NCBI GenBank assembly: GCA_023264015.1
Contig: JALQTJ010000003.1
Location: 39,704-103,703, forward strand
Direction of reading: 5' to 3'
DNA: 64,000 nucleotides
Origin: Flavobacteriaceae bacterium
GTDB taxonomy: Bacteria > Bacteroidota > Bacteroidia > Flavobacteriales > Flavobacteriaceae
The notes under the pieces were generated by a model. The model ran no database searches, was not told the DNA's origin, and was given only the letters and a program-made list of their open reading frames with translations. Positions 8,917 to 17,226 of the stretch are shown here, piece by piece (the stretch's first letter is position 1; each line of letters begins with the position of its first letter). Both the position numbers and the translations under genes were made by a program.

Positions 8917-9966
8917 ATGAAGCTTTCAAATTTCGATTTCGACCTTCCTAAAGAATTACTAGCCGAGTATCCGGCAGAAAATCGCGACGAATCACGCCTT
9001 ATGGTGTTGCATCGCGACAGCGGAAAGATCGAGCATAAAATGTTTAAAGACGTGATCGATTACTTCGATGAAGGAGACGTCATGGTCTTGAATAACACTA
9101 AGGTTTTTCCAGCACGACTTTATGGGAACAAAGAAAAAACGGGTGCGCGTATCGAAGTGTTCTTACTGAGAGAGCTTAATCAAGAGCAGCGCCTTTGGGA
9201 TGTTTTGGTAGATCCTGCAAGAAAAATCCGCATTGGAAATAAGCTGTATTTCGGTGACGACGATTCTTTAGTGGCTGAGGTAATTGATAACACTACCTCT
9301 AGAGGACGCACCTTGAGATTTTTGTACGACGGGTCTTACACTGATTTTAGGAAAAAATTGAGATCTCTAGGAGAGACTCCGCTGCCTAAATACATTAAGC
9401 GCGATGTAGAGCCCGAAGACGAAGAGCGTTACCAAACCATCTATGCCAAATACGAAGGAGCTGTTGCTGCGCCTACTGCAGGACTTCACTTTTCGAAGCA
9501 TTTACTAAAACGTCTTGAGATCAAAGGGATTGATTTTGCAGAAATCACCCTACACGTTGGGTTGGGTACCTTCAACCCGGTTGAAGTAGAAGATCTTTCT
9601 AAACACAAGATGGATAGCGAAGAAATGCAAATCGATGAGAAGGCTGCTGAGATTGTAAACAATGCTAAACGTGCCAAGAAAAATGTGTGTGCAGTTGGAA
9701 CCACGGTGATGCGTTCGTTAGAAAGTTCGGTATCCTCAAACGGTATGCTGAATCCTTTTGATGGTTGGACCAATAAGTTCATCTTTCCTCCTTACGATTT
9801 TTCGATTGCCAATCGTATGATCACCAATTTTCATTTGCCGAAGTCTACGCTGCTCATGATGATTTCTGCCTTTGCAGATCACGACATGGTTGTGCATGCC
9901 TATGAAGAAGCAGTGAAGGAGAAGTATCGCTTCTACTCTTACGGTGATGCGATGATGATTCTCTAG
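8917..9966 (+). CDS. queA: S-adenosylmethionine:tRNA ribosyltransferase-isomerase
   Basis: Transfers and isomerises the ribosyl moiety of SAM onto preQ1-modified tRNA, giving epoxyqueuosine. The 349-residue protein starts [20 protein letters not shown], the canonical QueA N-terminus. Also visible are the [13 protein letters not shown] segment near residue 55, AAPTAGLHF near 186, THVGLGTF-like [13 protein letters not shown] near 210 and the C-terminal [16 protein letters not shown]. It is first in the queA-rlmN-polyprenyl synthase-dnaG operon, one base before rlmN. Confidence 0.96.
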   Translation: MKLSNFDFDLPKELLAEYPAENRDESRLMVLHRDSGKIEHKMFKDVIDYFDEGDVMVLNNTKVFPARLYGNKEKTGARIEVFLLRELNQEQRLWDVLVDPARKIRIGNKLYFGDDDSLVAEVIDNTTSRGRTLRFLYDGSYTDFRKKLRSLGETPLPKYIKRDVEPEDEERYQTIYAKYEGAVAAPTAGLHFSKHLLKRLEIKGIDFAEITLHVGLGTFNPVEVEDLSKHKMDSEEMQIDEKAAEIVNNAKRAKKNVCAVGTTVMRSLESSVSSNGMLNPFDGWTNKFIFPPYDFSIANRMITNFHLPKSTLLMMISAFADHDMVVHAYEEAVKEKYRFYSYGDAMMIL

Positions 9967-9967
9967 A

Positions 9968-11026
9968 ATGTCAGCTGAAAACGCGACAAAACGAGATATT
10001 CGTGCGCTTGATCTTCAAGCGCTAAAAGCGTTTTTTGCACAGCACAATCAACAAGCTTTCAGAGCAGACCAGGTCTATCAGTGGCTATGGCATAAGGGTG
10101 TGCATCACTTTGAGGAGATGACTAACCTCTCAAAGTCAACGAGAGAACTTTTAGACACTCACTTTGTGATCAATCATATTGCGGTAGACCGTCAGCAACG
10201 CAGTTCAGATCAAACAATCAAGAATGCCATTCGATTACACGATGGGCTAACCGTTGAATCGGTCTTGATTCCTACCGAAACACGGAGCACGGCATGTGTA
10301 TCAAGTCAAGTAGGCTGCAGTTTAGACTGCACTTTTTGTGCGACCTCTCAACTTAAGCGCATGCGCAACCTGAACCCTGATGAGATTTACGATCAGGTGA
10401 TGGCTCTAGACCGTCAAAGCCAGTTGTACTTCGGAAGACCGCTATCAAACATCGTGTTTATGGGAATGGGAGAGCCGCTTATGAATTACAAGAATGTGAT
10501 TGCAGCGGTTGAACGCATTACAGAAGGGCTAGGACTTTCTCCGAAGCGAATCACGATCTCCACTTCTGGAATTCCAAAGATGATTGAAAAGTTGGCAGAT
10601 GAAAACCCTCGCTTTCAGTTGGCCGTTTCACTGCACTCAGCCCGCGAAAAAGTGCGTAACCAGATCATGCCTTTCAGCAGCTCGTTCGACCTTGAAACTT
10701 TGCAGAAGTCACTTCAATATTGGTATCAGCAAACACGTTCAAAAATCACCTTTGAGTATTTGATCTGGAAAGGGATTAACGACACACAAGAGGATATCGA
10801 TGCATTAGTTGCTTACTGTAAGCGCGTTCCTTCTAAGGTGAATATCATTGAATACAATCCTACTGATTTCGGAGATTTCGAGGCCGCAGATCACAAGGTG
10901 ATTCAGGCGTATAAAATAGCCTTAGAGCGCGCTCGGATTACGGTTACTGTGCGTCGCTCTAGAGGAAAGGATATCGATGCTGCTTGCGGCCAATTGGCGA
11001 ATAAATTGATACCTTTAGATTCCTAA
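9968..11026 (+). CDS. rlmN: Dual-specificity 23S rRNA A2503 / tRNA A37 C2-methyltransferase
   Basis: A radical-SAM enzyme forming 2-methyladenosine at A2503 of 23S rRNA and A37 of some tRNAs. The cluster motif CSLDCTFC provides C117, C121 and C124. GMGEPLMN lies near residue 166 and the methyl-carrying Cys is in the C-terminal SRGKDIDAACGQLA. It is 352 residues with the N-terminal HhH-like accessory domain. It begins one base after the queA stop, so the two are coupled. Confidence 0.95.
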   Translation: MSAENATKRDIRALDLQALKAFFAQHNQQAFRADQVYQWLWHKGVHHFEEMTNLSKSTRELLDTHFVINHIAVDRQQRSSDQTIKNAIRLHDGLTVESVLIPTETRSTACVSSQVGCSLDCTFCATSQLKRMRNLNPDEIYDQVMALDRQSQLYFGRPLSNIVFMGMGEPLMNYKNVIAAVERITEGLGLSPKRITISTSGIPKMIEKLADENPRFQLAVSLHSAREKVRNQIMPFSSSFDLETLQKSLQYWYQQTRSKITFEYLIWKGINDTQEDIDALVAYCKRVPSKVNIIEYNPTDFGDFEAADHKVIQAYKIALERARITVTVRRSRGKDIDAACGQLANKLIPLDS

Positions 11027-11043
11027 AGTTCCCATCACTCTAC

Positions 11044-12021
11044 GTGCAAACTGTTGCCAAAATAAGACAGCCTATAGTTGCTGAAATGGATCTCTTTGAA
11101 GTCAAGTTCAAAGAGGCTATGGCTTCTAAGGTTGCACTGCTCAATCGCATCACCTACTACATCGCAAGTCGTAAGGGAAAGCAAATGCGTCCCATGTTTG
11201 TGTTTCTTGTGGCTAAATTAGTGGGTGAGGGCAAGGTGACTGACCGTACCTATCGAGGGGCTTCAATTATTGAGCTCATTCATACCGCCTCTTTGGTGCA
11301 TGACGATGTGATTGACGCGAGCGACAAACGGCGCGGTTTTTTTTCAGTAAACGCGTTATGGAAAAACAAAATTGCGGTCTTAGTAGGAGACTTTTTTTTC
11401 TCAAAAGGACTACTGCTTTCACTAGATCACGATGATTTTGATTTATTAAAAATTGTTTCTGAAGCCGTCAGAGAGATGAGTCAAGGTGAATTGCTGCAAT
11501 TAGAAAAAGCAAGACGCCTTGATATCAATGAAGTAGTTTATTACGATATTATCCGTCAGAAGACCGCTACGCTTATCGCTGCGTGTTGCGCTATGGGTGC
11601 TGCCTCTGTGGGATGCAGTGATGAAGAAATCGAACGCTTTCGCTCTTTTGGTGAATATGCCGGTATGGCCTTTCAAATTAAAGACGACCTCTTCGATTAT
11701 ACTGAGGGTGCTATAGGTAAGCCGACGGGTATCGATATTAAAGAGCAGAAGATGACGCTGCCTTTGATTTATGTGCTCAATCAGGCCTCTGACCGCGATA
11801 AGCGTTGGATCATTGATTCGGTAAAGCGCCACCATAAAGACAAGAAGAGGGTGAAAGAGGTGATTGCGTATGTAAAAGATAATGGCGGGCTCGAATATGC
11901 CATTCGCCAGATGAACCGCTATAGAGATGCTGCCTTAGGACTTCTGGTTAACTATCCCGAGAGTGCCTTCAAGACAGCACTGGTCGATTTGGTCAATTAT
12001 GTGGTTGATCGCAAAAAATAA
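11044..12021 (+). CDS. Polyprenyl (octaprenyl-type) diphosphate synthase
   Basis: An all-trans prenyl diphosphate synthase, probably making the menaquinone side chain. The 325-residue protein has the first Asp-rich motif DDVID (87-91, in HTASLVHDDVIDASDKRRG) and the second, DDLFDYT, near residue 217. The start is taken at GTG 11044 because homologues have a similar short stretch before MDLFE; an in-frame ATG lies 14 codons later. Chain length cannot be determined here. It is 17 bp after rlmN and 18 bp before dnaG. Confidence 0.9.
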   Translation: MQTVAKIRQPIVAEMDLFEVKFKEAMASKVALLNRITYYIASRKGKQMRPMFVFLVAKLVGEGKVTDRTYRGASIIELIHTASLVHDDVIDASDKRRGFFSVNALWKNKIAVLVGDFFFSKGLLLSLDHDDFDLLKIVSEAVREMSQGELLQLEKARRLDINEVVYYDIIRQKTATLIAACCAMGAASVGCSDEEIERFRSFGEYAGMAFQIKDDLFDYTEGAIGKPTGIDIKEQKMTLPLIYVLNQASDRDKRWIIDSVKRHHKDKKRVKEVIAYVKDNGGLEYAIRQMNRYRDAALGLLVNYPESAFKTALVDLVNYVVDRKK

Positions 12022-12039
12022 AGAATAGAACTAAGACTT

Positions 12040-14031
12040 ATGATTTCAAAATCTACCATCGATAAGGTTTACGAGGCGGTTCGTGTAGAAGAAGTCATTC
12101 AAGACTACGTTCAACTCAAGAAATCCGGAGCAAATTTTAAAGGACTAAGCCCGTTCACCAGCGAACGTACTCCGAGTTTTATGGTGTCGCCGGTAAAGCA
12201 AATCTGGAAGGATTTCAGTAGCGGAAAAGGGGGTAATGCTATCGCTTTTTTGATGGAGATGGAGCAGTTTACCTACCCAGAAGCCATTCGCTACCTCGCT
12301 CAGAAATACAATATTGAAGTTGAAGAGACCGCTCAGTCTGAAGAACAAAAAGAAGCAAGGGATCATCAAGAAAGTCTGTTTTTGGTTACCGAATTTGCTC
12401 ACGATTACTTTCAGCGTCAACTTCACGAAGATGCAAAGGGCAGGGCGATCGGCTTGTCTTATTTTCAAGAGAGGGGATTCACAGACGAAACCATTAAACG
12501 CTTCAAACTTGGATTTGGAGGTACCGCTTGGAACGGATTGGCAGACCAGGCCCTCAAGAATGGATATCGCGCAGCGCTGCTCGAAGAATCAGGAGTGTGT
12601 TTCGCAATTGATGGCGCGCAACAAGCGAATGAGGCCGACGGACTTCGAGATCGTTTTAGAGACCGAGTTATTTTTCCGATTCAAAGTACGAGCGGAAGGG
12701 TTCTGGGCTTTGGCGGACGCATCTTAGATTCTCAGAAGAAGGTTGCCAAGTATGTCAATTCTCCTGAGAGTCCGATTTACCATAAGGCCAAGGCGCTCTA
12801 CGGTATCCACTACGCGAAATCTGCCATAGCTAAGGCGAATAACTGCTACCTAGTTGAAGGGTATACCGATGTTATACAGCTGCATCAACGCGGGCTCGAG
12901 AACGTGGTTTCATCGAGCGGAACAGCCTTGACCGAGTCGCAGATTCGTATGATTCGTCGTCTTTGTACGACCATAACCTTGATCTTTGATGCAGATCAGG
13001 CCGGAATCAGGGCGTCAATGAGAAGTATTGATCTGATCTTGGCTGAGGGCCTAAACGTACGTGTGCTTTCGCTTCCAGAGGGTGAAGACCCTGATAGTTT
13101 TGCTCGCCATCACGATTTAGAAGAGATAACAACCTATTTCGAGGCCAATCAAATAGACTTCATTACCTACAAGGCACAGATTTTACTCAAAGAGGCCAAC
13201 GATCCCATTACCACCTCTGAGGCCATTCGCGAGATTGTGAAGAGTATATGGCATATCAACGATCCTATTAAGCGTGAATTGTATGTAAAGCAGTGCGTTG
13301 ACACCTTTCAGTTAAGTGAAGCGGTGGTCTACAAGGCTTTGGCTGATCTTGAGGCAAAAGAGAAGCGTGACTCTAGAAATAGTGCGGCTAGTACTCAGCC
13401 TAAACCACTAGAGGTGATTCAAGAACCTGAGGTACTCAACAAAAAAGATCGGCAGAAAGAGTTAGAGCGCGCTTTGATCGAGGCCTTGGTGTTATATGGA
13501 GCTCAGGTAGAAGTGTTTGATGACGAGTTTCTGGAGCCTGACGAAAAAACAGGAGGGCTAGTAGCTAAGCGTTCACTTGTGGAGTCAAAGGTGTATGAAA
13601 AGATTTATCTCGATTTACAACAAGATGAAATGCGCTTCTCTGACCCGATTTACGATAGCCTATTCGAAATGCTTATTCGCTTCTATACCGAAGAGCAAGG
13701 CGAAGAAGTAAGCGAATTACTCAAATACCTTGAGAAGCAGCAAAAAGAAGAATTGGTGGCGCCATTATCGACCATTGTTTTTGACTATGAACGCTACGCC
13801 TTGCACCAATGGGAACGAAAAAATATCTATCCGAAAGACAGAAGCGATCAGATTGCGCAACAAGTTTCTGAAACCATCCTTTCTCTTCGTTCATACTGGG
13901 TACAACAGCATTTAGAGGAACTGCAAAAGAAAAGTGCAGAAGCAAAAGAAGAGGTGTTAGAAGAGGTGATGGATTACCTCATGCTTAATAAGGTACTCAG
14001 TAAGCGTTTGAATCGGGTATTAACCCTTTAG
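12040..14031 (+). CDS. dnaG: DNA primase lacking the zinc ligands of its N-terminal domain
   Basis: Synthesises RNA primers at the replication fork. The N-terminal domain aligns with the CHC2 zinc domain, but the four ligands are replaced: SPFT for CPFH and KDFSSG for HCFGCG (about residues 38-66). The surrounding SFMVSPVKQ and GGNAIAFLME remain conserved. The TOPRIM catalytic core follows, with LVEGYTDVI near residue 268 and IFDADQAG near 314. A C-terminal DnaB-interaction region follows the core. The length of 663 residues is normal. The same zinc-ligand loss occurs in flavobacterial primases as far as I recall. The gene ends one base from convergent nadE. Confidence 0.95.
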   Translation: MISKSTIDKVYEAVRVEEVIQDYVQLKKSGANFKGLSPFTSERTPSFMVSPVKQIWKDFSSGKGGNAIAFLMEMEQFTYPEAIRYLAQKYNIEVEETAQSEEQKEARDHQESLFLVTEFAHDYFQRQLHEDAKGRAIGLSYFQERGFTDETIKRFKLGFGGTAWNGLADQALKNGYRAALLEESGVCFAIDGAQQANEADGLRDRFRDRVIFPIQSTSGRVLGFGGRILDSQKKVAKYVNSPESPIYHKAKALYGIHYAKSAIAKANNCYLVEGYTDVIQLHQRGLENVVSSSGTALTESQIRMIRRLCTTITLIFDADQAGIRASMRSIDLILAEGLNVRVLSLPEGEDPDSFARHHDLEEITTYFEANQIDFITYKAQILLKEANDPITTSEAIREIVKSIWHINDPIKRELYVKQCVDTFQLSEAVVYKALADLEAKEKRDSRNSAASTQPKPLEVIQEPEVLNKKDRQKELERALIEALVLYGAQVEVFDDEFLEPDEKTGGLVAKRSLVESKVYEKIYLDLQQDEMRFSDPIYDSLFEMLIRFYTEEQGEEVSELLKYLEKQQKEELVAPLSTIVFDYERYALHQWERKNIYPKDRSDQIAQQVSETILSLRSYWVQQHLEELQKKSAEAKEEVLEEVMDYLMLNKVLSKRLNRVLTL

Positions 14032-14032
14032 C

Positions 14033-14824
14033 TTAACGAAGCTCATTTGGAATTTCACATACGGGAATAGGATCCATTTTGTGTTTGTTGGCGTTGTGAA
14101 ATTTGAGAAAAATCTGATACACTTCACGCTCTCTACCCTCGAATTCATCCACCGATTTGTGCGCTTCGTGCATCTGCATCGCCCACTCCAACTCGCGATA
14201 GCTAGCGCCAATTTGATCTTCATCTGAACGGTTGTCTCCCCACAGGCCATCGGTCGGAGGGGCATCAATGATTTCTTGATTCACGCCTAGGTGTTTTCCT
14301 AAATCCCAAACCTCTGTTTTGGTGAGGTCGGCGATGGGGCTTAAGTCTACCCCTCCGTCTCCGTATTTAGTGTAAAACCCAACTCCAAAGTCTTCGACTT
14401 TATTGCCCGTCCCTGCCACTAGCGAAGAGGTGCATTGCGCGACGTAGTACAAGGTACTCATGCGCAAACGCGCCCTTGAATTCGCAAGTGCAAGATGGGT
14501 CAGTTCTTCTTCTGCAGCGGTGAGCGTCTGTGCCGATTTAAAGGCGTCAAATACCCCATCCAAAGGCACACTTAGTACTGAAACATTAGGATAGCGCTCG
14601 CTTAAGGCATTCATATGCTTCAAACCTCTATCCAATTGATCCTTGGCTTGACTTATAGGCATATTGAGCAGTGTAACCTTCAAACCCGTTTCTGCGCAAA
14701 GCGTTGAAGTGGTGGCAGAGTCGATTCCACCTGAAACACCAACAACAAATCCTTTGGCTTTAGCCTTCATGGCATAGTCACTGAGCCACTGAACGATGTG
14801 ATTTTTAACTGCTTCGGCCTTCAT
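14033..14824 (-). CDS. nadE: NH3-dependent NAD+ synthetase
   Basis: Amidates nicotinic acid adenine dinucleotide to NAD+. The PP-loop ATPase motif GVSGGIDSATTS lies near residues 30-40. KTEVWDLGKHLGV and the family segment PPTDGLWGDNRSDEDQIGASY lie further on. There is no glutaminase domain, so ammonia is the donor. ATG 14824 (MKAEAVKNHI) is preferred to an upstream in-frame TTG at 14839, which would overlap the -7 promoter element. It is divergent from gldC. Confidence 0.95.
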   Translation of the reverse strand: MKAEAVKNHIVQWLSDYAMKAKAKGFVVGVSGGIDSATTSTLCAETGLKVTLLNMPISQAKDQLDRGLKHMNALSERYPNVSVLSVPLDGVFDAFKSAQTLTAAEEELTHLALANSRARLRMSTLYYVAQCTSSLVAGTGNKVEDFGVGFYTKYGDGGVDLSPIADLTKTEVWDLGKHLGVNQEIIDAPPTDGLWGDNRSDEDQIGASYRELEWAMQMHEAHKSVDEFEGREREVYQIFLKFHNANKHKMDPIPVCEIPNELR

Positions 14825-14830
14825 GAGCTT

Positions 14831-14866
14831 TTTGTGCAAAGTTAAGGCTTAGAATGGGTAATTTTG
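14831..14866 (+). promoter_or_regulatory. gldC promoter, interleaved with the nadE promoter
   Basis: TTTG (14831-14834), 24 bp, then an exact TAATTTTG -7 element (14859-14866), 16 bases before the gldC ATG. The spacer is a little longer than the usual 17-23, but is mirrored exactly by the opposing nadE promoter. Confidence 0.65.
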
Positions 14867-14872
14867 AACAAA
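14837..14872 (-). promoter_or_regulatory. nadE promoter, interleaved with the gldC promoter
   Basis: On the minus strand, TTTG (14872-14869), 24 bp, then an exact TAACTTTG -7 element (14844-14837), 12 bases before the nadE ATG. The elements interdigitate with those of the plus-strand gldC promoter. Confidence 0.65.
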
Positions 14873-14882
14873 GAAATAACAG

Positions 14883-15224
14883 ATGGCAGACACACACCGC
14901 TCGAAGATAGAACTCCGTATAGAATTAGATGAAAATAAGATTCCCGAAACCTTAAGTTGGACAGCAGAGGATGGGGGAGTTGCAGATGCTTTAACAAAGG
15001 CGATGTTGCTTTCTATTTGGGATCCAGAGGCGAAGGAAACCTTGAGTATTGATTTGTGGACTAAGGATATGCCGGTAGATGAAATGAAGCTCTTCTTTCA
15101 TCAAACCCTGGTGCGAATGGCTTCTACCTTTGAAAAGGCAACTCAAGAAACTGAAATATCAGGGAGAATGAGAGACTTCGCGGCGTATTTTGCTGAACAG
15201 CTAAAATTGTACGATGAGCGCTAG
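14883..15224 (+). CDS. gldC: Gliding motility protein GldC
   Basis: A 113-residue soluble protein with the GldC signature IPETLSWTAEDGG near residue 20, AMLLSIWDPEAKETLSIDLWTKDMPV in the middle and a C-terminal GRMRDFAAYFAEQLKLY. In Flavobacterium johnsoniae GldC is needed for efficient gliding and normally partners the lipoprotein GldB. Here gldB, usually beside gldC and nadE, is missing from the site. Its stop abuts the engB stop on the other strand, with no intergenic base. Confidence 0.9.
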   Translation: MADTHRSKIELRIELDENKIPETLSWTAEDGGVADALTKAMLLSIWDPEAKETLSIDLWTKDMPVDEMKLFFHQTLVRMASTFEKATQETEISGRMRDFAAYFAEQLKLYDER

Positions 15225-15836
15225 TTAGCGTTCCGCTCTGTACATTTCGTTAAGACGATCTATTTCTTCTAAAATCTGATCACAACCCAAACCTGAACTT
15301 GAAGAGGTGACAAAATAGGGTGGATGCTCTTCCCAGGCGCCATCGGTCATGGCCTTGCAATAGGCATCAATTTTTTTCTGTACAGCGCCTTTTTTGAGTT
15401 TGTCAGCCTTGGTAAACACCATATAAAAGGCAATTTCTTTTGAGGCAAGCCAAGCCATGAATTCTAAGTCTATCGGTTGAGGTTCGTGGCGACTGTCAAT
15501 CAAAACAAAGGCACAGAATAGCTGCTCTCTTTTGATGAAGTAGGAGCGAATATAGCTCTGAAACTCTTTTTTAGTAGACTTTGAAACGCGGGCATACCCG
15601 TATCCTGGTAAATCGACTAGAAACCAATTTTCATTAATGATGAAATGATTAATGAGTTGGGTTTTTCCAGGTCTTGATGAGGTCTTCGCTAATGAGTTGT
15701 GTCGCGTAAGGGCGTTTATTAATGAAGACTTACCCACATTCGACCTGCCAATAAAAGCGTATTCGGGTAGGGGCTGGTTGGGGCAGTGCTCAACCGACGA
15801 GTTGCTCATCACAAATCTGGCCGAGTGAATTTTCAT
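15225..15836 (-). CDS. engB: Ribosome biogenesis GTP-binding protein (YihA/YsxC)
   Basis: A small GTPase for 50S assembly. The 203-residue protein shows G1 GRSNVGKSSL near residues 29-38, a switch segment KTSSRPGKTQLINHF, G3 VDLPGYGYA near 74 and G4 TKADKL near 142. Length is the family norm. It is 13 bp downstream of the alpha/beta hydrolase gene, presumably co-transcribed from the promoter at 16640-16647. Confidence 0.95.
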   Translation of the reverse strand: MKIHSARFVMSNSSVEHCPNQPLPEYAFIGRSNVGKSSLINALTRHNSLAKTSSRPGKTQLINHFIINENWFLVDLPGYGYARVSKSTKKEFQSYIRSYFIKREQLFCAFVLIDSRHEPQPIDLEFMAWLASKEIAFYMVFTKADKLKKGAVQKKIDAYCKAMTDGAWEEHPPYFVTSSSSGLGCDQILEEIDRLNEMYRAER

Positions 15837-15849
15837 GCCTTTGGTGGGT

Positions 15850-16620
15850 TTAAATTTGCCGTTCTTTTAGCCAGGCCTCAAGCAGCTGGTTAAAGGTTTC
15901 AGGGTGCTCCATCATGGGAGCATGGCCGCACTTATCAACCCAAAACAAGTCAGAGTCAGGTAGAAGGGTGTTGAATTCTTCTGCAACCTCTGGAGGAGTA
16001 ACCTTATCGTTTCTACCCCAAATGATGCAAACCGGTTTTTTGAGTTTCGGAAGGTCATTGGCCATATTGTGGCGAATGGCACTTTTTGCTATAGCTAGAG
16101 TCTTAACCAGTTTTACTCTATCGTTGACAAGGTCAAAAACCTCGTCAATAATTTCTTTAGTGGCAACAGCCGGATCGTAGAAGACCTCTTCGGCCTTTTT
16201 CTTGATGTACTCGTAGTCTCCGCGTTTAGGGTAACTGTCTCCCATAGAATTCTCGTACAAGCCCGAACTTCCGGTGATAACCAGCGCCTTCACATTTTTC
16301 GGAAATAGTTTGAGGTGTAGCAATCCAATATGTCCTCCTAATGAATTTCCGAGTAGAACGACATCCTTAAGACCTAAGTGTTGAATGAAGGCATCGATAT
16401 ATTCTGCAAAATTCTTTACGGTGGTCTTTAAAAGAGGAAGATCGTACAAAGGTAAAACCGGAATAATCACCCTATAGTCAAGCTTAGAAAAATGAGTGGT
16501 GACTGCAGAGAAGTTGCTTAGCCCGCCCATGAGACCGTGTAGCACGATGATAGGCGTTCCTTCTCCTTCGTCTAAATACTGAAACTTCCCTGATTGCTTA
16601 GTCTTCTGGCCTTGTTGCAT
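15850..16620 (-). CDS. Alpha/beta-fold hydrolase
   Basis: A 256-residue alpha/beta hydrolase with the oxyanion HG motif (VLHGLMGG, 27-34), nucleophile elbow GNSLGGH (S93), likely acid D206 in WGRNDKVTPPE, and catalytic His in CGHAPMMEHPE near 234. No signal peptide. Its location just upstream of mraZ, divergently transcribed and next to engB, is common in Flavobacteriia, but its substrate is unknown to me. Nothing in the sequence narrows it beyond a small esterase or acyl hydrolase. Confidence 0.85.
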   Translation of the reverse strand: MQQGQKTKQSGKFQYLDEGEGTPIIVLHGLMGGLSNFSAVTTHFSKLDYRVIIPVLPLYDLPLLKTTVKNFAEYIDAFIQHLGLKDVVLLGNSLGGHIGLLHLKLFPKNVKALVITGSSGLYENSMGDSYPKRGDYEYIKKKAEEVFYDPAVATKEIIDEVFDLVNDRVKLVKTLAIAKSAIRHNMANDLPKLKKPVCIIWGRNDKVTPPEVAEEFNTLLPDSDLFWVDKCGHAPMMEHPETFNQLLEAWLKERQI

Positions 16621-16639
16621 ACTGCGGTCTTGCGAAGCC

Positions 16640-16647
16640 CAAATATA
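16640..16647 (-). promoter_or_regulatory. -7 element for the alpha/beta hydrolase-engB operon
   Basis: Exact TATATTTG on the minus strand, 19 bases before the hydrolase ATG. No convincing -33 TTG at the usual distance. Confidence 0.5.
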
Positions 16648-16690
16648 GAAAAATAGCGCAACTACACTACTGGTGATAACTTTTCTAAAA

Positions 16691-16726
16691 TTGTGGATAA
16701 AAGTGTCAGAAAGTGTAAAAAAGTGG
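16691..16726 (+). promoter_or_regulatory. MraZ operator: four 10-bp-spaced GTG repeats
   Basis: Three near-identical units AAAGTGT (16700-16706), AAAGTGT (16710-16716) and AAAGTGG (16720-16726) are in perfect 10-bp register, and a fourth, weaker TTGTGG (16691-16696) is in phase. Tandem repeats with this period upstream of mraZ are the known binding sites of MraZ in E. coli (TGGGN) and Mycoplasma (AAAGTG[T/G]). They end 12 bp before the -7 element, so they overlap the -33 region of the mraZ promoter and imply autoregulation of the dcw cluster. Confidence 0.8.
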
Positions 16727-16738
16727 AGATTTAACGAC

Positions 16739-16746
16739 TATATTTG
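16739..16746 (+). promoter_or_regulatory. -7 element of the mraZ/dcw promoter
   Basis: Exact TATATTTG, 12 bases upstream of the mraZ ATG and just downstream of the MraZ repeats. No TTG is found 17-23 bp upstream; the operator occupies that place. Confidence 0.6.
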
Positions 16747-16758
16747 AGATATAATTCA

Positions 16759-17226
16759 ATGAATGTGACCCATTTAATCGGACAGTACGAGTGTAAGGCT
16801 GACGTCAAAGGGCGTGTGAACATACCCACATCGCTCATGGCACAGCTGAATGACGTCTTAGATAAGGGGTTTGTTATCAAGCGATCTGTTTTTCAGCAGT
16901 GTTTAGAATTCTACCCTAAACAGGCTTACGACGAATTGATGACGAAGATTGTGGCTAAAAACCAGTTCAGTAGAAACTACGACACCTTCTTGAGGAACTT
17001 TTTAGCAGGTTCTCAGCAGCTCACTCTAGAGGAGCACGGAAGGCTTCAGATACCAAAGAACTTAATCGCTTTCGCCTCGATTCAAAAAGAGGTGGTACTG
17101 GCTTCGGCGATCAACCGCATAGAAATATGGGACAAAGCCAAGTACGAGGCGGTGTTAACCGAAGGACAAGACATATACGCAGATTTAGCTGAATCTATAT
17201 TCTCAGATGATTCCAACTTATCATAA
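16759..17226 (+). CDS. mraZ: Transcriptional regulator MraZ
   Basis: An AbrB-like DNA-binding protein that controls the division/cell-wall cluster. About 155 residues with two SpoVT/AbrB-type repeats: GQYECKADVKGRVNIPTSL near the N-terminus and EEHGRLQIPKNLIAF near residue 95, each carrying the D/HxxGR...IP motif. ATG 16759 (MNVTHLIGQYE) is preferred over an in-frame TTG at 16744 that lies in the -7 element. It is first gene of the dcw cluster and overlaps rsmH by 20 bases. Confidence 0.93.
   Translation: MNVTHLIGQYECKADVKGRVNIPTSLMAQLNDVLDKGFVIKRSVFQQCLEFYPKQAYDELMTKIVAKNQFSRNYDTFLRNFLAGSQQLTLEEHGRLQIPKNLIAFASIQKEVVLASAINRIEIWDKAKYEAVLTEGQDIYADLAESIFSDDSNLS

Noticed and set aside
12314-12727. 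137-codon open frame inside dnaG in another plus frame
   Set aside because: Overlaps the conserved primase entirely; Lys/Arg-rich shadow sequence.
15225-15836. Riboswitch or leader structure for engB or nadE
   Set aside because: Intergenic gaps here are 0-58 bp and filled by promoter elements; there is no space for an aptamer.
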